Shown: positions 8,720-19,434, numbered from the stretch's first letter. The stretch is DNA of 64,000 nucleotides from Prochlorococcus sp. AG-363-P08 (GCA_003278195.1 QCGE01000001.1:62001-126000), one strand, 5' to 3'. Notes: generated by a model not told the origin, from the sequence alone. Program-made: numbers and translations.

Positions 8720-8793
8720 GGGCATGTAGCTCAGTTGGATAGAGCATCAGATTCCGGTTCTGAGGGTCGGGGGTTCGAGTCCCTCCATGCTCG
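8720..8793 (+). tRNA. tRNA-Arg (anticodon CCG)
   Basis: 74 nt cloverleaf. Acceptor GGGCATG pairs with CATGCTC (one G-U), D arm GCTCAGTTGGATAGAGC, anticodon arm TCAGA-TTCCGGT-TCTGA giving CCG, T arm GGGGGTTCGAGTCCCTC, discriminator G. CCA is not encoded. It reads CGG codons. Confidence 0.95.
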
Positions 8794-8812
8794 TATCTTT
8801 TATATAAGAAGC

Positions 8813-9265
8813 TTAAAAAAGTCTTAATCCCATAGCACGAATTCCTCCTGGATCAATCAAGAATCCATTATCGTTTAATGCTTTAATTGTTACCTCTGAT
8901 GCCGCAATGGAAATACTGCAACCGGGAACATCTCTTCGCAATATTCTCAATGTTCTATGTACTAAAACTGCAAGGAGACTACCTTGTTGATCACCAGGTC
9001 TTGCAACTAAATTCCATAAATTTGCATTCAATCCATAATCCGTAGTGGCTCTTACAAAACCAACCAATGAACCAGTTGATTCTTCAATTATGCTCAAATT
9101 GCATATACTCCTCTCCATAGCTAATTCTAATTTTTTTTGGGAATATGTTTCTTCTCTGCATCTCCAAAGTAATCTATTAAGTGCTCTCGGTGTAGGCGGG
9201 TTATCTACCTCCAGAACAAATCCTGGCGGCAAGCTTGGGAACAATGACTTATTTACAAAAGGCAT
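8813..9265 (-). CDS. GNAT-family N-acetyltransferase-like protein
   Basis: 150 aa from ATG 9265 (MPFVNKSLFPSLPP). The track start at 9310 would overlap ppc by 35 bp. The body resembles a GNAT fold: a strand reading LSIIEESTGSLVGFVRATTDYGLNANLWNLVARPGDQQGSLLAVLVHRTLRIL, in which LVARPGDQQGSLLAVLVHR stands where the acetyl-CoA pyrophosphate loop (V-x-P-x-x-x-G-x-G-x-x-L) is expected, and a final ALNDNGFLIDPGG. The glycine loop is imperfect (QQGS rather than GxG/A). Substrate unknown. It is the last gene of the minus-strand run after ppc. Confidence 0.6.
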   Translation of the reverse strand: MPFVNKSLFPSLPPGFVLEVDNPPTPRALNRLLWRCREETYSQKKLELAMERSICNLSIIEESTGSLVGFVRATTDYGLNANLWNLVARPGDQQGSLLAVLVHRTLRILRRDVPGCSISIAASEVTIKALNDNGFLIDPGGIRAMGLRLF

Positions 9266-9275
9266 CAAACTTTTA

Positions 9276-12200
9276 TCAGCCCGTATTACGCATTCCTGCC
9301 GCAATGCCATTAATAGTTAACAAGGCTCCTCTCAAAAGTTCACTGCGGCTATATGTACGTCCGTCTCCATCTGTAGCGGGAGATTCACTCATAGGTGGCT
9401 GGCGATTCTGATCACGCAACCTTTTCAAAAGAGCAACTTGAAGGAAGCCTAATGGAACTATTGTTCTATTCCTGAGATCAACAGACAACTGCAAAGCCTT
9501 ATCAGCAGCTAAAAGTCTTGAGTTTCCTGTAATTTCCATTACCAAAGTTCTAGTTCTATTATATTCGTTTTCAATAACATCAAATATTTTTTTAAAGGCC
9601 TCACGATTATCATTACTACCAAGACTATTAACGTAGTGTTGTGCTAAATCAAGGTCTACCTTTGATAAAGTCATCTCAACTTTTGATATCAACATTCTAA
9701 AAAATGGCCAACGTTGATGAAGCATTCTAAGTAGGTCAAGTTGAGAAGAATCTGAAAGCAATTCAGCTTCTAAAGCAGTGCCAACACCAAACCAACTTGG
9801 CAGTAAAAATCTACTCTGCGTCCAACCAAAAACCCATGGAATAGCCCTTAGGCTTGACAGATCCTTTGCACCCCTTTTACGTCTTGCAGGGCGACTAGAA
9901 ATCTGTAATTTACTAATCTCTTCAATAGGAGTGACTTGTTGGAAAAACGCTACTAAATCAGGGTTATCATGTACCAAAGCCCTGTAATGTTCTCTTGATC
10001 TTGCAGCCAATCTTGTCATCAACTCATTCCACTCTGGCGTTGCATCAAGTTGATTAGTTACAAGGCTATTCTGCAAAACTGCAGTAGTTACAGTCTCTAA
10101 ATTATAAAGAGCAAGCTCTGGAAGACTATACTTTGAAGCAAGAACTTCTCCCTGCTCAGTAATTTTAATTCTCCCCTGAAGTGTGCCACTAGGCTGAGCA
10201 AGAATTGCTTGATAAGCCGGTCCTCCTCCTCTGCCAACAGAACCTCCTCGTCCATGAAATAACCTTAAAACAACTCCTTTTTCCTTAGCTAGATTTTGCA
10301 AAGCAATTTGGGCCTGATGAATCTCCCAATTACTAGAAAGAAAACCTGAGTCTTTATTACTGTCTGAATAGCCAAGCATTAATTCCTGGAGTTGTTGTGA
10401 TTTCTCTCCAACAAGTGGAAGTAAATTTCTATATATAGGAGTCTCAAATAAGTCTTCCATCACTGCAGGTGCATGCTGCAAATCTTCAACTGTCTCAAAT
10501 AAAGGAACCAAAAGAAGCTCTGAGTGACGTGCAACTGGATCAACCAAACCAGCTTCTTTAGCTAACAACAAGACTTCTAATAAATCAGATCCACTATGAC
10601 TCATTGAAATGACATATGTTCGACAAATTCGGCTTCCAAATTCCTCCTGAAGTCTGGTAAGCATACGAAACACAGCGAATGTTTCAGCAGTGCTATTAGA
10701 CCATTCAACAGATGAAGGTATAAGTGGCCTCCTTGTATTTAACTCTGCCTTTAACCATTCTACTCTTTCAGATTCTTCCATGTCTTCATAGGACTTAGGA
10801 AGATTTAAATAGCGAGTCAATTCATCAATTGCATCACTATGCCTAGTACTCTCCTGACGAATATCTAAACTTGCTAGAGAAAATCCAAATATCCTCACTT
10901 GAGTTAGCAAAGTTTCTAGTGGCTCACATGTAAGGTCTGTACTTACCAAACTATTTCTTATCAGCTCTAAATCACTACGAAATTCAGCAATTGATCCATA
11001 ATGAAGATCTTCAACTAAATTAATAGAAGGCCTCAGTTTACTAATGCCCTCAGGAACTATCTCCCACCCTGCATCTGCCAACTGTTGATTACGTTCTTGA
11101 GTTAATCTCAAACGTTCTAATGTATAACTTAATTTCAATCTATAAGGTTCTAATCTATATCTGGCTGCACGTTCTTCATAGACCTTAGGAAAATGCAATC
11201 TATCCATTTCCAAAGATTCTAATAATGGAGCACTTACCTGACTCCATTGCATTGAAATACTCAATTGATCTCTAAGGTCTTGTACAGCACTGATATAACG
11301 ATCCAACATTAATTTACGCTGATAGCAAGCTGTTCTCCATGTGATCTCAGGGGTGACAGATGGATTCCCATCTCTATCTGAACCAACCCATGAGCCAAAT
11401 GTACAAAAAGCTGCCTGTGGTATATGTACATCTGGATAACTAGATGCTAAAGCTGTAGAAATCCTCCTTCTAAGTTGCGGCATTGCATCAAACAAAACCT
11501 GCTGAAAATAGTGGAGTGCATAATCAACCTCATCAAGAACAGAAGGCTTGAATTGATGTAATTCGTCTGTTCGCCACCAAAGACGTATTTCTTCTTCAAG
11601 CTGAAGTCTTAAAATTTGATTCTCAGTTTCCGAAATAAGCGTATCAGACTGCAACTGCTGCAACAAACTTGCTACTCTTCGTTGTTTATGACGAACCGTA
11701 TGTCTTACAATTTCAGTAGGGTGCGCTGTAAATACAAGCCGAATATCCAATTCCTGAAGAAGATTCTCTAACTGTGCTGGAGGAACATTTAAGCGACGTA
11801 ATCTTTCAAAGAGTTCTCGAAATGTTGCAGGATCAGTCTGACTCGCCAATGGAGGGGCGAATGGATCGACAAGATCTTCTTCATTATTATCTCTACTTCT
11901 TTTCATGCTTTCTAGATAGCTATCTTCTTCAATACGCTGCTCAAGAATATTGACAAGTTGAAAATATAAAGAGAACGCTCTAGCAGCCGTAATTGCTTCT
12001 GCTAAATCCATCTCCCGGATCAACAAAATAATTGCAGCACTTGTCCCAGCTTCATCACTACCTTCGACTGCAAGTGGATCACTTAATTGCTTAAGACGAA
12101 ATAAGCGTTCTGCTTGTTCTGGAGCACATTCACTATGTAACACTGTTTGCCATAAGTCCTCTACAAGCTCAAGTCTTTGCTCCAAAAGACGGCCAGATTG

Positions 12201-12296
12201 ATTTTGAACTTGTTTAGTCTTGATTGCATCTTTATATTTGCCATTTAATGGCTCCAAATCATTCATTAGGTCTTTAGCAGAATCTGATTTAGTCAT
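9276..12296 (-). CDS. ppc: Phosphoenolpyruvate carboxylase
   Basis: 1006 aa, normal for bacterial PEPC. Motifs in order: [19 protein letters not shown] (catalytic His), [31 protein letters not shown] and [14 protein letters not shown] (catalytic Arg loop), ending in [11 protein letters not shown], the conserved C-terminal Gly. It fixes bicarbonate onto PEP to give oxaloacetate, refilling the TCA intermediates that feed nitrogen assimilation. It starts 3 bp after the gshA stop and is followed closely by the GNAT gene, so it is part of a minus-strand operon with trpE and gshA. Confidence 0.98.
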   Translation of the reverse strand: MTKSDSAKDLMNDLEPLNGKYKDAIKTKQVQNQSGRLLEQRLELVEDLWQTVLHSECAPEQAERLFRLKQLSDPLAVEGSDEAGTSAAIILLIREMDLAEAITAARAFSLYFQLVNILEQRIEEDSYLESMKRSRDNNEEDLVDPFAPPLASQTDPATFRELFERLRRLNVPPAQLENLLQELDIRLVFTAHPTEIVRHTVRHKQRRVASLLQQLQSDTLISETENQILRLQLEEEIRLWWRTDELHQFKPSVLDEVDYALHYFQQVLFDAMPQLRRRISTALASSYPDVHIPQAAFCTFGSWVGSDRDGNPSVTPEITWRTACYQRKLMLDRYISAVQDLRDQLSISMQWSQVSAPLLESLEMDRLHFPKVYEERAARYRLEPYRLKLSYTLERLRLTQERNQQLADAGWEIVPEGISKLRPSINLVEDLHYGSIAEFRSDLELIRNSLVSTDLTCEPLETLLTQVRIFGFSLASLDIRQESTRHSDAIDELTRYLNLPKSYEDMEESERVEWLKAELNTRRPLIPSSVEWSNSTAETFAVFRMLTRLQEEFGSRICRTYVISMSHSGSDLLEVLLLAKEAGLVDPVARHSELLLVPLFETVEDLQHAPAVMEDLFETPIYRNLLPLVGEKSQQLQELMLGYSDSNKDSGFLSSNWEIHQAQIALQNLAKEKGVVLRLFHGRGGSVGRGGGPAYQAILAQPSGTLQGRIKITEQGEVLASKYSLPELALYNLETVTTAVLQNSLVTNQLDATPEWNELMTRLAARSREHYRALVHDNPDLVAFFQQVTPIEEISKLQISSRPARRKRGAKDLSSLRAIPWVFGWTQSRFLLPSWFGVGTALEAELLSDSSQLDLLRMLHQRWPFFRMLISKVEMTLSKVDLDLAQHYVNSLGSNDNREAFKKIFDVIENEYNRTRTLVMEITGNSRLLAADKALQLSVDLRNRTIVPLGFLQVALLKRLRDQNRQPPMSESPATDGDGRTYSRSELLRGALLTINGIAAGMRNTG

Positions 12297-12299
12297 TGC

Positions 12300-13439
12300 T
12301 TAGAAAATTGCCTCCGTTCGATATTTTTGATTCTCCTCTGCTGACATTAAAACAATCCCTTCTTCCAAAATAGACTGAATGGTCTTGCCAACTGAATATT
12401 GGTGAAGCCATTGCATTGCTTGATTTCCATTCCTCAATAGTGAGTTTAATGGTGACAATTGATGAGTTAAATCAAACTCTCGTGCCATTGGTGTAACCTC
12501 CAAGATCAGTTCTTCAATCCAATCTCTACAAGAAATCAAGCTCCCATCTCGCCAGTGAGCAAGATTTGCATCCAAGCTATTTTTAGCAGCCTCAGAATCA
12601 TTTTGATCACTTAATTTAGCGAGCTCTTTTGCTGATAGTTTACTTACTTTTAAAGGATCAAGCTTTTCAGGATTTTTCAAAAGACATAGAACTCTTAACT
12701 CCAAAAGAGTTGTCAATGCAATCAAAACTGAAGGGTCTGTTATTAGATCACAAATTCTCAACTCCAAACGATTTAATTCATAGGGTCGGCGAGGACCATT
12801 AGGGCGAACAGATGTCCACAAATGTCGTTCATTTAACATTTTTCCAGAAGAAAGTTCCTTCTCAACCCAAGTCACATAGTGTTCATAATCCAAAAAAATA
12901 GGAACATATTCCGGGTTCAATGGAAACTGTCTCCATCTTTGCGAATGAACCCCTGTGGGAATACCATCTAGGAAAGGAGAACTTGCACTTAATGCAAGCA
13001 TCAAAGCACCTTCACATCTAACCAAACGCAAAGCCGCAAAAAGTAAATCTAAGTCTTCAAGGCCCAAATTAATATGAATGCTGGCTGTAACGACCCTTGT
13101 GCCATAAGCCTCTTGAATAAAATCATGATAGGAATTGTCAGGGTCAGACCGTTCAAATATCTGACTATTTCCCATACTTAATGTGCTGCCTGGAATCAGA
13201 GTCAAATCCCTCGCTGACAACCATTCTCGCAACCTCCTTCTAGGTAAAACTAGAGCTTCCCATAACAGAGAATAATCAGAGATTGGCTGAGTTATGTACT
13301 CAAGATTTCTGTGATCAGGCTCTTTCACAAAGTCAAGTAAATCATTAGTAGCCTCTCTTGCTACTCCCTTATGAATCCCACTATGTGAGCCTGTAAATAG
13401 CTCTACCTCAAATCCTTTTAACAACAATCTCTTTTTCAT
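12300..13439 (-). CDS. gshA: Glutamate-cysteine ligase, cyanobacterial type
   Basis: 379 aa. KGFEVELFTGSHSGIHKGVAREATNDLLDFVKEPDHRNLEYITQPISDYSLL is the N-terminal substrate region of the cyanobacterial GshA group; further on YGTRVVTASIHINLGLEDLDLLFAALRLVRCEGALMLALSASSPFLDGIPTGVHSQRW contains the conserved HIN(L) and A-L-S-A-S-S-P-F-x-D-G elements. It makes gamma-glutamylcysteine, the first step to glutathione. ATG at 13439 overlaps the trpE stop by 4 bp (translational coupling likely), and ppc follows after 3 bp. Confidence 0.85.
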   Translation of the reverse strand: MKKRLLLKGFEVELFTGSHSGIHKGVAREATNDLLDFVKEPDHRNLEYITQPISDYSLLWEALVLPRRRLREWLSARDLTLIPGSTLSMGNSQIFERSDPDNSYHDFIQEAYGTRVVTASIHINLGLEDLDLLFAALRLVRCEGALMLALSASSPFLDGIPTGVHSQRWRQFPLNPEYVPIFLDYEHYVTWVEKELSSGKMLNERHLWTSVRPNGPRRPYELNRLELRICDLITDPSVLIALTTLLELRVLCLLKNPEKLDPLKVSKLSAKELAKLSDQNDSEAAKNSLDANLAHWRDGSLISCRDWIEELILEVTPMAREFDLTHQLSPLNSLLRNGNQAMQWLHQYSVGKTIQSILEEGIVLMSAEENQKYRTEAIF

Positions 13440-14962
13440 GAGTTCTCAGAGCCAGTCTCTAAACAAGCAAGAGCTGCAAGCATTCCTCTTGCCTTATTAA
13501 GGGTTTCTTGATACTCAGCATCTGGAATTGAATCAGCAACCACACCAGCACCTGCTTGAACTTGAACTTTTAAACCACCTTCTGGATGGCTTCGAACAAC
13601 CATCGTACGGATAGTAATTGCTGTATTGAGTGCACCTGATAAATCAACTGATCCATAAATTCCAGAATAAGGGCCACGTGCATCAGGCTCTAACTCATGA
13701 ATAATTTGCATTGCTCGTATTTTGGGTGCTCCACTAACTGTGCCAGCAGGAAATGAAGCCATAAGTAAATCCCATACATCCTTAGAAGAAGCAAGAAGAC
13801 CTTGAACCTCGCTAACAATATGCATTACATGGGAATACTTCTCAATAACCATTAATTGTTTTACCGAAACACTCCCAGGCTTACTAACTCTTCCAAGATC
13901 ATTTCTGCCTAGATCAACAAGCATCACATGCTCAGCCAATTCCTTGGGATCAGCAAGAAGTTCATTCTCTAGCTCCTGATCCTCTATAAGGTTTTTTCCA
14001 CGAGGTCGAGTACCCGCTATAGGCCTCAGACTTGCTCGAATCCCTTCTGATACAGGCTCTGCCTTTACCATGACTTCTGGGCTTGAACCAATCAACTGCC
14101 AATCTCCGAAGTCAAAAAAAGCCATATATGGAGATGGATTAACCATTCTCAAGCTCCTATATAAATCAAGTGGTTTCTTGTTAACCCTTGCTTCTAAGCG
14201 TTGACTTAGTACAAGTTGAAAAACATCTCCAGCAGCAATATGGTCCTTGGCAATTAGTACAGATTTCTCAAAATCAGATTGCGTAGTGTTGCTAATGGTT
14301 TTTGGATATTTAGTTGAGTTAGGTTTCCATCCCAATGATCCACTGGACTGCAATGGCTCATTAATACGGCTTTCCAAGTCCTGAATTCGTTCCAGAGCAC
14401 TTTGATATGCCATTTCAGTGCGTTGTCCAGCCGTTAAATCCCCATAAGCGACTGCAGTAATCAAGCGTTTCACCTGATCTACGATCAGAATACTGTCCAT
14501 AAGCATCCATATACCCTCAGGTAGATCATTAGATCCATCCTCATAAACCGGTACTTTCGGCTCAATCCACCGAATTAACTCATATCCCCACATGCCATAA
14601 AGCTGGCCCAAAGGAGGAAGACCCCTAATAGATGCTGTTTTGTAAGGAGCAAGCCAACATCGAAGCTCTTCAAAAGGATTTCCCTTAATACTTTCCGACT
14701 TTCCTGAACGCCATGTTCTTGATAAATGGTTGCCCTGGGCTTTAGCAATCCAAAGTGGATTACTAGCAACCACACTCCATCGTCCAAGGTTCTCTCCGCC
14801 TTCAACAGATTCCAATAAAACACCAGGAGGATGCCCCTCGCCAACCTTTAACCAGGTAGACAAAGGAGTTTCCAAATCCGCTGGCCAACTTTTAGCCAAA
14901 GGTATGAAATTAAAGCCGTTTGAGGCAGCCTCATCGAATGAGGCTCTATCAGGACTGAGCAT
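13436..14962 (-). CDS. trpE: Anthranilate synthase component I
   Basis: 508 aa chorismate-binding enzyme. The C-terminal half carries [61 protein letters not shown] and [23 protein letters not shown], the chorismate and Mg sites. The N-terminal segment [25 protein letters not shown]-like (here [20 protein letters not shown]) and [15 protein letters not shown] contain the tryptophan feedback element (LLES). It makes anthranilate with TrpG, which is not nearby. It lies directly downstream of psaD with a 67 bp gap that holds a strong hairpin. Confidence 0.95.
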   Translation of the reverse strand: MLSPDRASFDEAASNGFNFIPLAKSWPADLETPLSTWLKVGEGHPPGVLLESVEGGENLGRWSVVASNPLWIAKAQGNHLSRTWRSGKSESIKGNPFEELRCWLAPYKTASIRGLPPLGQLYGMWGYELIRWIEPKVPVYEDGSNDLPEGIWMLMDSILIVDQVKRLITAVAYGDLTAGQRTEMAYQSALERIQDLESRINEPLQSSGSLGWKPNSTKYPKTISNTTQSDFEKSVLIAKDHIAAGDVFQLVLSQRLEARVNKKPLDLYRSLRMVNPSPYMAFFDFGDWQLIGSSPEVMVKAEPVSEGIRASLRPIAGTRPRGKNLIEDQELENELLADPKELAEHVMLVDLGRNDLGRVSKPGSVSVKQLMVIEKYSHVMHIVSEVQGLLASSKDVWDLLMASFPAGTVSGAPKIRAMQIIHELEPDARGPYSGIYGSVDLSGALNTAITIRTMVVRSHPEGGLKVQVQAGAGVVADSIPDAEYQETLNKARGMLAALACLETGSENS

Positions 14963-14970
14963 TAGGGAAT

Positions 14971-14992
14971 CTTCGCAGCAAAGGCTGCGAAG
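14971..14992 (-). terminator. Hairpin between psaD and trpE
   Basis: CTTCGCAGC-AAAG-GCTGCGAAG on the plus strand is a perfect 9 bp inverted repeat. On the minus (transcribed) strand it comes 38 bp after the psaD stop and ends 8 bp before the trpE ATG. No U-run follows it in the transcribed direction, so it may be a stabilising 3' end of psaD mRNA or a leader structure of trpE rather than a simple intrinsic terminator. Confidence 0.5.
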
Positions 14993-15029
14993 TTAAAAAT
15001 CCCTTAAGGGTTTAGTAAATAAAAGGTGA

Positions 15030-15458
15030 TCAGGCGTCGTATGTGTTCCGACCGCTGAACTTAAGACCTGCAGGATTTGGATTTTGCCCTATTCGACGAG
15101 GGTTGTGGTTAACAATTTTTCTACCCTCATTAACCTTTTCAGGAAACACTCCATCTTTGGGATGAAGAAATTCTGTATCTCCACCTGGGAAAATCCGATA
15201 GATCTTGTAGTCCTCAATCCTCGGCTTGAATGTTCTGAGCTGAGTGCCTAAAGCTAGGCATTGTTCTTTGCGTGCAAAATACATGAGGTTTTCGCCCTCA
15301 TTCATGATTGCAGCACCACCTGTAGGCAATTCGAAAGCCTGTGATTTGGTGCTGGACCAAGTGATTGCGTACTTTTCCTCAGTTTCAGCGGAGTTTAAAA
15401 GTCCACCAGTGCTCCCTATGGACTTTGGGAGATTTCCTTTAAGAGCCTGGGATGCCAT
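15030..15458 (-). CDS. psaD: Photosystem I reaction centre subunit II (PsaD)
   Basis: 142 aa. GGSTGGLL-type opening ([22 protein letters not shown]), [51 protein letters not shown] and a C-terminal [18 protein letters not shown] are typical of PsaD. It sits on the stromal/cytoplasmic side of photosystem I, docks ferredoxin and holds PsaC in place. PsaC is also encoded in this window, about 41 kb away. A 118 bp gap separates it from the upstream histidine kinase gene, enough for its own promoter; it leads into trpE-gshA-ppc. Confidence 0.98.
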   Translation of the reverse strand: MASQALKGNLPKSIGSTGGLLNSAETEEKYAITWSSTKSQAFELPTGGAAIMNEGENLMYFARKEQCLALGTQLRTFKPRIEDYKIYRIFPGGDTEFLHPKDGVFPEKVNEGRKIVNHNPRRIGQNPNPAGLKFSGRNTYDA

Positions 15459-15576
15459 TGCTGTCCTCGAAAATCGTAAAACCGGTACAAGTCAAAAGTA
15501 GCACCGTGTTTTGTGCTTTATGAGCCTACAGAGGGTCAACCTTCACACCCGTCAACATTGTTAGAACTTAAAAAAA

Positions 15577-16956
15577 TCAAATATTGCACCCAGCAATGGG
15601 GAAAAAGACAGTTAAAGCGCTATCACGGCGATCAGTAAGACGTCCTCCCAAGCTTGCTAGAAGTCTTTGTGTGGCAGCTCTACTAAGTTGCAAACTTCCT
15701 GTATTTGGATTCCAACTCAATACTGGACCTAGCGCAGAATTTTTCTCCCCATTGGATAGTTCACTCTTATGTGAACTGGGCAACTCACTCAATAATTGAA
15801 GTTTTAAACGATGCCCTGCTGGCCTCAGTCTCAATGTCAAATTTCCACCTGGTGGCAATCCTCTGCTGGTTCTATCAATAACTCCTCCAAGCATCATTTC
15901 TAATCTTTCTGGATCGCTTAGGACCTGAGGCAAGTCATCAGATATGTCCAAATTCAAAGTGACTCCTCTTCTTTCAAGTTGGTCACTAATGGTTGGGGAT
16001 AAAAGCCTCAACAATTTCCCAAGATCAGTCCTAGCCAACATTGATTTTTCCTGAGGCTGACGTTGCAATTCAGCAGCATTGAAAATCAGGCCGAATCTAT
16101 CAATTTGCTCATTGCACTCAGTATCAATTTGCCTAAGACGAGTCTCTACAATCTCAGAGAGATCCTCTCGCCTTAATAGCGACCGAATAAGTGTCCTAAT
16201 GGTCGCAAGTGGTGTCCTTACCTCATGTGTCAAAGCCTCTAAAAGAGTCAAAGCCGAACTTTGATCTTCGATCAATGCAGAATTTGACTGTTTATCAGGC
16301 ATTGCCTGAAAAGTAAGGCTAGGTGCCATCCCAGCCAACCTCTCAGCTAAACGAGGCCAAAACATCTTTTCTAAGTCGTTATTACTTTTCAACTCACCTA
16401 AATTTCCAAGCTCCCTTCTTAGCTCAAGCGCATGTAAATGAGATTCATCTTTAATTCTTAGATCTAAAATCTTTAAAAGATCCGCAATTACTTCTGGATC
16501 ACTTCGCATGAGTAAATGTCGTTTACCGTTACTGCCATACAAAGACAGTGCAATCTGAATTTGAGGTGTAATTATTATTAATAAGGGATCATATCCATCG
16601 TCCTCCCGTAATGGCATTCGCCTATAATGTGATTCACCAGGGAGATTTTGTTTAGATATTGAATTACATCTTTTGGGCAGTAAAAGGTTGCCATTTGGTG
16701 AATGCAAGCTAGCCAATTCCTCTGGGGCCCATACCCAACCTTTTAATCGATCCAACAATCTGGTCTCATAAAGAGCGGGAAGAGGAGCTGCTATCCAAAG
16801 CCCTTGCATTGGATCCATAGGCAACAGGATGTCAGCTTGAAGTGTTTCTAAAGCCGCCCACCAAAGTCGTCGGACTGTATCTTCATGCACTCCTGATGAA
16901 TGGACTCCTTTGGCCATTCGCTTTTGTATAGCTTGGAGGCTTTTTGAAGTATTCAC
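15577..16956 (-). CDS. Histidine-kinase-like protein with degenerate ATPase domain
   Basis: 459 aa. No transmembrane segment is obvious. An H-box, LLEALTHEVRTPLATIRTLIRSLLRREDLSE, lies near residue 240 with the phospho-acceptor His. The following domain keeps DLGKLLRLLSPTISDQLERRGVTLNLDISDDLPQVLSDPERLEMML, but the N-box Asn is gone (GGVIDRTSRG in place of N-x-x-x-N-A) and no DxGxG G-box can be seen (the stretch reads LSELPSSHKSELSNG). ATP binding is therefore doubtful. The unknown N-terminal 200 residues may sense a ligand. Start GTG 16956 overlaps the rodA stop by 4 bp, so it is an operon partner of rodA and mrp. Confidence 0.75.
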   Translation of the reverse strand: MNTSKSLQAIQKRMAKGVHSSGVHEDTVRRLWWAALETLQADILLPMDPMQGLWIAAPLPALYETRLLDRLKGWVWAPEELASLHSPNGNLLLPKRCNSISKQNLPGESHYRRMPLREDDGYDPLLIIITPQIQIALSLYGSNGKRHLLMRSDPEVIADLLKILDLRIKDESHLHALELRRELGNLGELKSNNDLEKMFWPRLAERLAGMAPSLTFQAMPDKQSNSALIEDQSSALTLLEALTHEVRTPLATIRTLIRSLLRREDLSEIVETRLRQIDTECNEQIDRFGLIFNAAELQRQPQEKSMLARTDLGKLLRLLSPTISDQLERRGVTLNLDISDDLPQVLSDPERLEMMLGGVIDRTSRGLPPGGNLTLRLRPAGHRLKLQLLSELPSSHKSELSNGEKNSALGPVLSWNPNTGSLQLSRAATQRLLASLGGRLTDRRDSALTVFFPIAGCNI

Positions 16957-18230
16957 AAATCCTCAGTTTTCAAGGAGGATTGACGAGCCACAGAAAGGCA
17001 TAATCCAAGCGCAATGAAATTGACCATTAATGCCGTTCTCCCATAACTCATAAAAGGAAGAGGAATTCCAGTAACAGGACCTAAACCAATAGTCATAAAT
17101 ATATTAACTACAACCTGAAACATCAACATAGTACCTATTCCAATTACCACTAAAGACTCAAAGTCAGTAGAAGCATTTCTCGCAATACTTAATAGCTTAA
17201 TCAGTAAAATTGCAAAGCAAAAAACAACAAAGACTGTTCCTAAAAAACCTGTTTCTTCACCTAATGCACTAAAAATGAAGTCAGTGTGTTGTTCGGGGAT
17301 GAATCTCAATTTTGTCAATTGTCCTTTTAATAGCCCTAACCCAAACAAACCACCTGAACCTATCCCTACAGTACTTTGAAGTAAATGATAACCACCACCA
17401 AGTGGATCCTTAGCAGGGTCTAAAAATAACAATAATCTCTCACGTTGATAAGCCTTTAAAAAATTCAACCATATCCATGGTGTTGAAAGTGCTATCAAAA
17501 TATTTAAAAGAATTGCAACCAAAGCAGATGACATTCTCGCAGGCAAAGAACGATATGCCAAAAGACCAACAAAAGGAATCCACGCAATCAATGCAAGTGG
17601 AATTACAGCTACAAATAAAGCACTAACTAATAATGAGAATGCTAATACAACCCATTCAATATGCATTCCAGACCAATAAAGCATCGTCATCAGGCAAGCA
17701 CCAAAAACCAATGAGGTTCCTAAATCAGGCTGCAAAAAAACAAGTACCCAAGGCAAGGAAATAACCGCCAAAGGCCTTAATAATTGAACAGGGCGCTCTA
17801 TAGGGTGTCGTTCAAGAACTGCTCCAAGCAAAAGAATCGCAGAAAGTTTGGCTAATTCTGAGGGTTGAAAGTTAAATCCAGCAATATTTAGCCATCGCTG
17901 CGAACCTAAAGCAGAAACTCCAATCCATCGCACTGCAATCAGGCTTAAAACAGTTGAAAAATAAATAGGCAATAAAAAAGGTTTAAATCTTCTCAACGGT
18001 AATCTTGACAATGCAATTGAAAGAGCTATTCCGACTAGGGCAGTAATCCAATGCTGATACCATTCAGCTATATTTGTAGTCCTTTGCGTACTTGCAATAA
18101 GAATACCAGAAAGTGTTACTAAAAAAATTGGTATGCACCATAAAATATAATTATTTTTTTTTGATTTAGTTGTCCGGCGAAATGACTTCAAGAAAGATGT
18201 ATTAGATCTGAATAATGAAACTCTAAACAT
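16953..18230 (-). CDS. rodA: Cell-shape SEDS glycosyltransferase RodA
   Basis: 425 aa with about 10 hydrophobic segments. SEDS family motifs: GFNFQPSELAKLSAILLLGAVLER, VFLQPDLGTSLVFGACLMTMLYWSG, GGGYHLLQSTVGIGSGGLFGLGLLKGQLTKLRFIPEQHTDFIFSALGEETGFLG and GPVTGIPLPFMSYGRTALM. The Asp in LIPEQHTDFIF is the conserved polymerase residue. It polymerises peptidoglycan glycan strands with a class B PBP during elongation; the ERHP-IER segment and spacing fit RodA better than FtsW, which was not seen here. It starts 6 bp after mrp and overlaps the kinase gene. Confidence 0.92.
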   Translation of the reverse strand: MFRVSLFRSNTSFLKSFRRTTKSKKNNYILWCIPIFLVTLSGILIASTQRTTNIAEWYQHWITALVGIALSIALSRLPLRRFKPFLLPIYFSTVLSLIAVRWIGVSALGSQRWLNIAGFNFQPSELAKLSAILLLGAVLERHPIERPVQLLRPLAVISLPWVLVFLQPDLGTSLVFGACLMTMLYWSGMHIEWVVLAFSLLVSALFVAVIPLALIAWIPFVGLLAYRSLPARMSSALVAILLNILIALSTPWIWLNFLKAYQRERLLLFLDPAKDPLGGGYHLLQSTVGIGSGGLFGLGLLKGQLTKLRFIPEQHTDFIFSALGEETGFLGTVFVVFCFAILLIKLLSIARNASTDFESLVVIGIGTMLMFQVVVNIFMTIGLGPVTGIPLPFMSYGRTALMVNFIALGLCLSVARQSSLKTEDL

Positions 18231-18236
18231 CTGAAG

Positions 18237-19310
18237 TCAATTCAAAGTAAGACTATTAAAAAGATGTGTTGCAAGTTTCATGAATTCGTTAGAGGTTAAC
18301 GAATTAGGTTGACTAAGCACTATTGGCTTACCTGTATCGCCTCCTTCTTGAACAGGCATTTCCATAGGTATTTGAGCCAAAAGAGAAACATTATTTTCAT
18401 CAGCCAACTGTTGACCACCTCCGCTTCCAAATAGTTCATAACGAATTTCTTTTTGATCAGGTGGTATAAAACAAGTCATATTCTCGACAACTCCTAACAC
18501 CGAAATACCCATCTGCAAAAACATTGCTAGACCTCGCCTTGAATCCTGTAAAGATACTTTTTGAGGAGTGGTAACAATAACCACACCAGCCATTGGTACC
18601 GCTTGAGCTAAAGATAATTGTGCATCACCGGTCCCAGGGGGAAGATCAACCACTAAGAAATCAAGTTCACCCCAAGAAACCTGATAAAGAAACTGACGAA
18701 TTATTCCGTTAAGCATTGGTCCACGCCAAATAACAGGTTGGTTTTCCTCTATAAGGAGACCCATTGAAACAACTGAAATACCACAACTTTTGATAGGAGT
18801 CATTGTTTGCTCTGCCCCATTGCCATTAACTTCTGGAGTTTTATCTGCTACACCTAACATCGTTGGCGTATTTGGACCATATATATCTGCATCTAAAAGG
18901 CCTACCTGAAGCCCTTTTTTCGCAAGAGCACAAGCCAAATTAACTGCAACAGTACTTTTTCCTACACCACCCTTACCACTACTAACAGCAATTACTCTTT
19001 TGACTCCAGGAATCGATTGGCGTTCTTCGGTTTGCCCATGACCAGCTTGACCAATTGAAGCTTCCCCTTGAGGATTAGCGATCTCAATCTGAACCTCCTG
19101 AATTTCCTCTAATTCATTAAGCAAATCTCTGATTTCTTTAGCAATCCGATCTCGTTGATTAACAGCAAACCTTGGCAAATTTAGTCTCAAAACAACTTTT
19201 GGAGGATCAACACGTATTTGCTCTATCCATCCAAGCTCTATTACGGACCTTCCACTCCCTACATCCTTGACTTGCTCAAGAATTGTTCGCACTTGTTCAA
19301 CAAAGCTCAT
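18237..19310 (-). CDS. mrp: Mrp/NBP35 family Fe-S cluster carrier ATPase
   Basis: 357 aa. Residues 1-90 are a DUF59/MIP18-like domain (VGSGRSVIELGWIEQIRVDPPKVVLRLNLP); a deviant Walker A, SSGKGGVGKSTVAVNLACALAKKG, follows, then LLDADIYGPNTPTMLGV, DFLVVDLPPGTGDAQLSLAQ and VVENMTCFIPP. The family carries Fe-S clusters to apoproteins. The C-terminal CxxC used by many homologues is absent (TCFIPPDQKEI), as I would expect for cyanobacterial members. It is the first gene of the mrp-rodA-kinase unit; the divergent hemF lies 125 bp away. Confidence 0.93.
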   Translation of the reverse strand: MSFVEQVRTILEQVKDVGSGRSVIELGWIEQIRVDPPKVVLRLNLPRFAVNQRDRIAKEIRDLLNELEEIQEVQIEIANPQGEASIGQAGHGQTEERQSIPGVKRVIAVSSGKGGVGKSTVAVNLACALAKKGLQVGLLDADIYGPNTPTMLGVADKTPEVNGNGAEQTMTPIKSCGISVVSMGLLIEENQPVIWRGPMLNGIIRQFLYQVSWGELDFLVVDLPPGTGDAQLSLAQAVPMAGVVIVTTPQKVSLQDSRRGLAMFLQMGISVLGVVENMTCFIPPDQKEIRYELFGSGGGQQLADENNVSLLAQIPMEMPVQEGGDTGKPIVLSQPNSLTSNEFMKLATHLFNSLTLN

Positions 19311-19434
19311 TCCTTCGCTATCAGTAAAGAGAATCTAATCTTAGTGGCGATAGCCAATGCTCTAGCCTAATCAGGTAGAAAAAACTACTGAACAGAACCC
19401 AACTCCTCATTACGCAATTCCTCCTGGATTTTCC

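Noticed and set aside
9778-9987. Plus-strand 69-aa ORF inside ppc
   Set aside because: Shadow of the ppc reading frame with no independent support; the same applies to all other short ORFs inside large genes.
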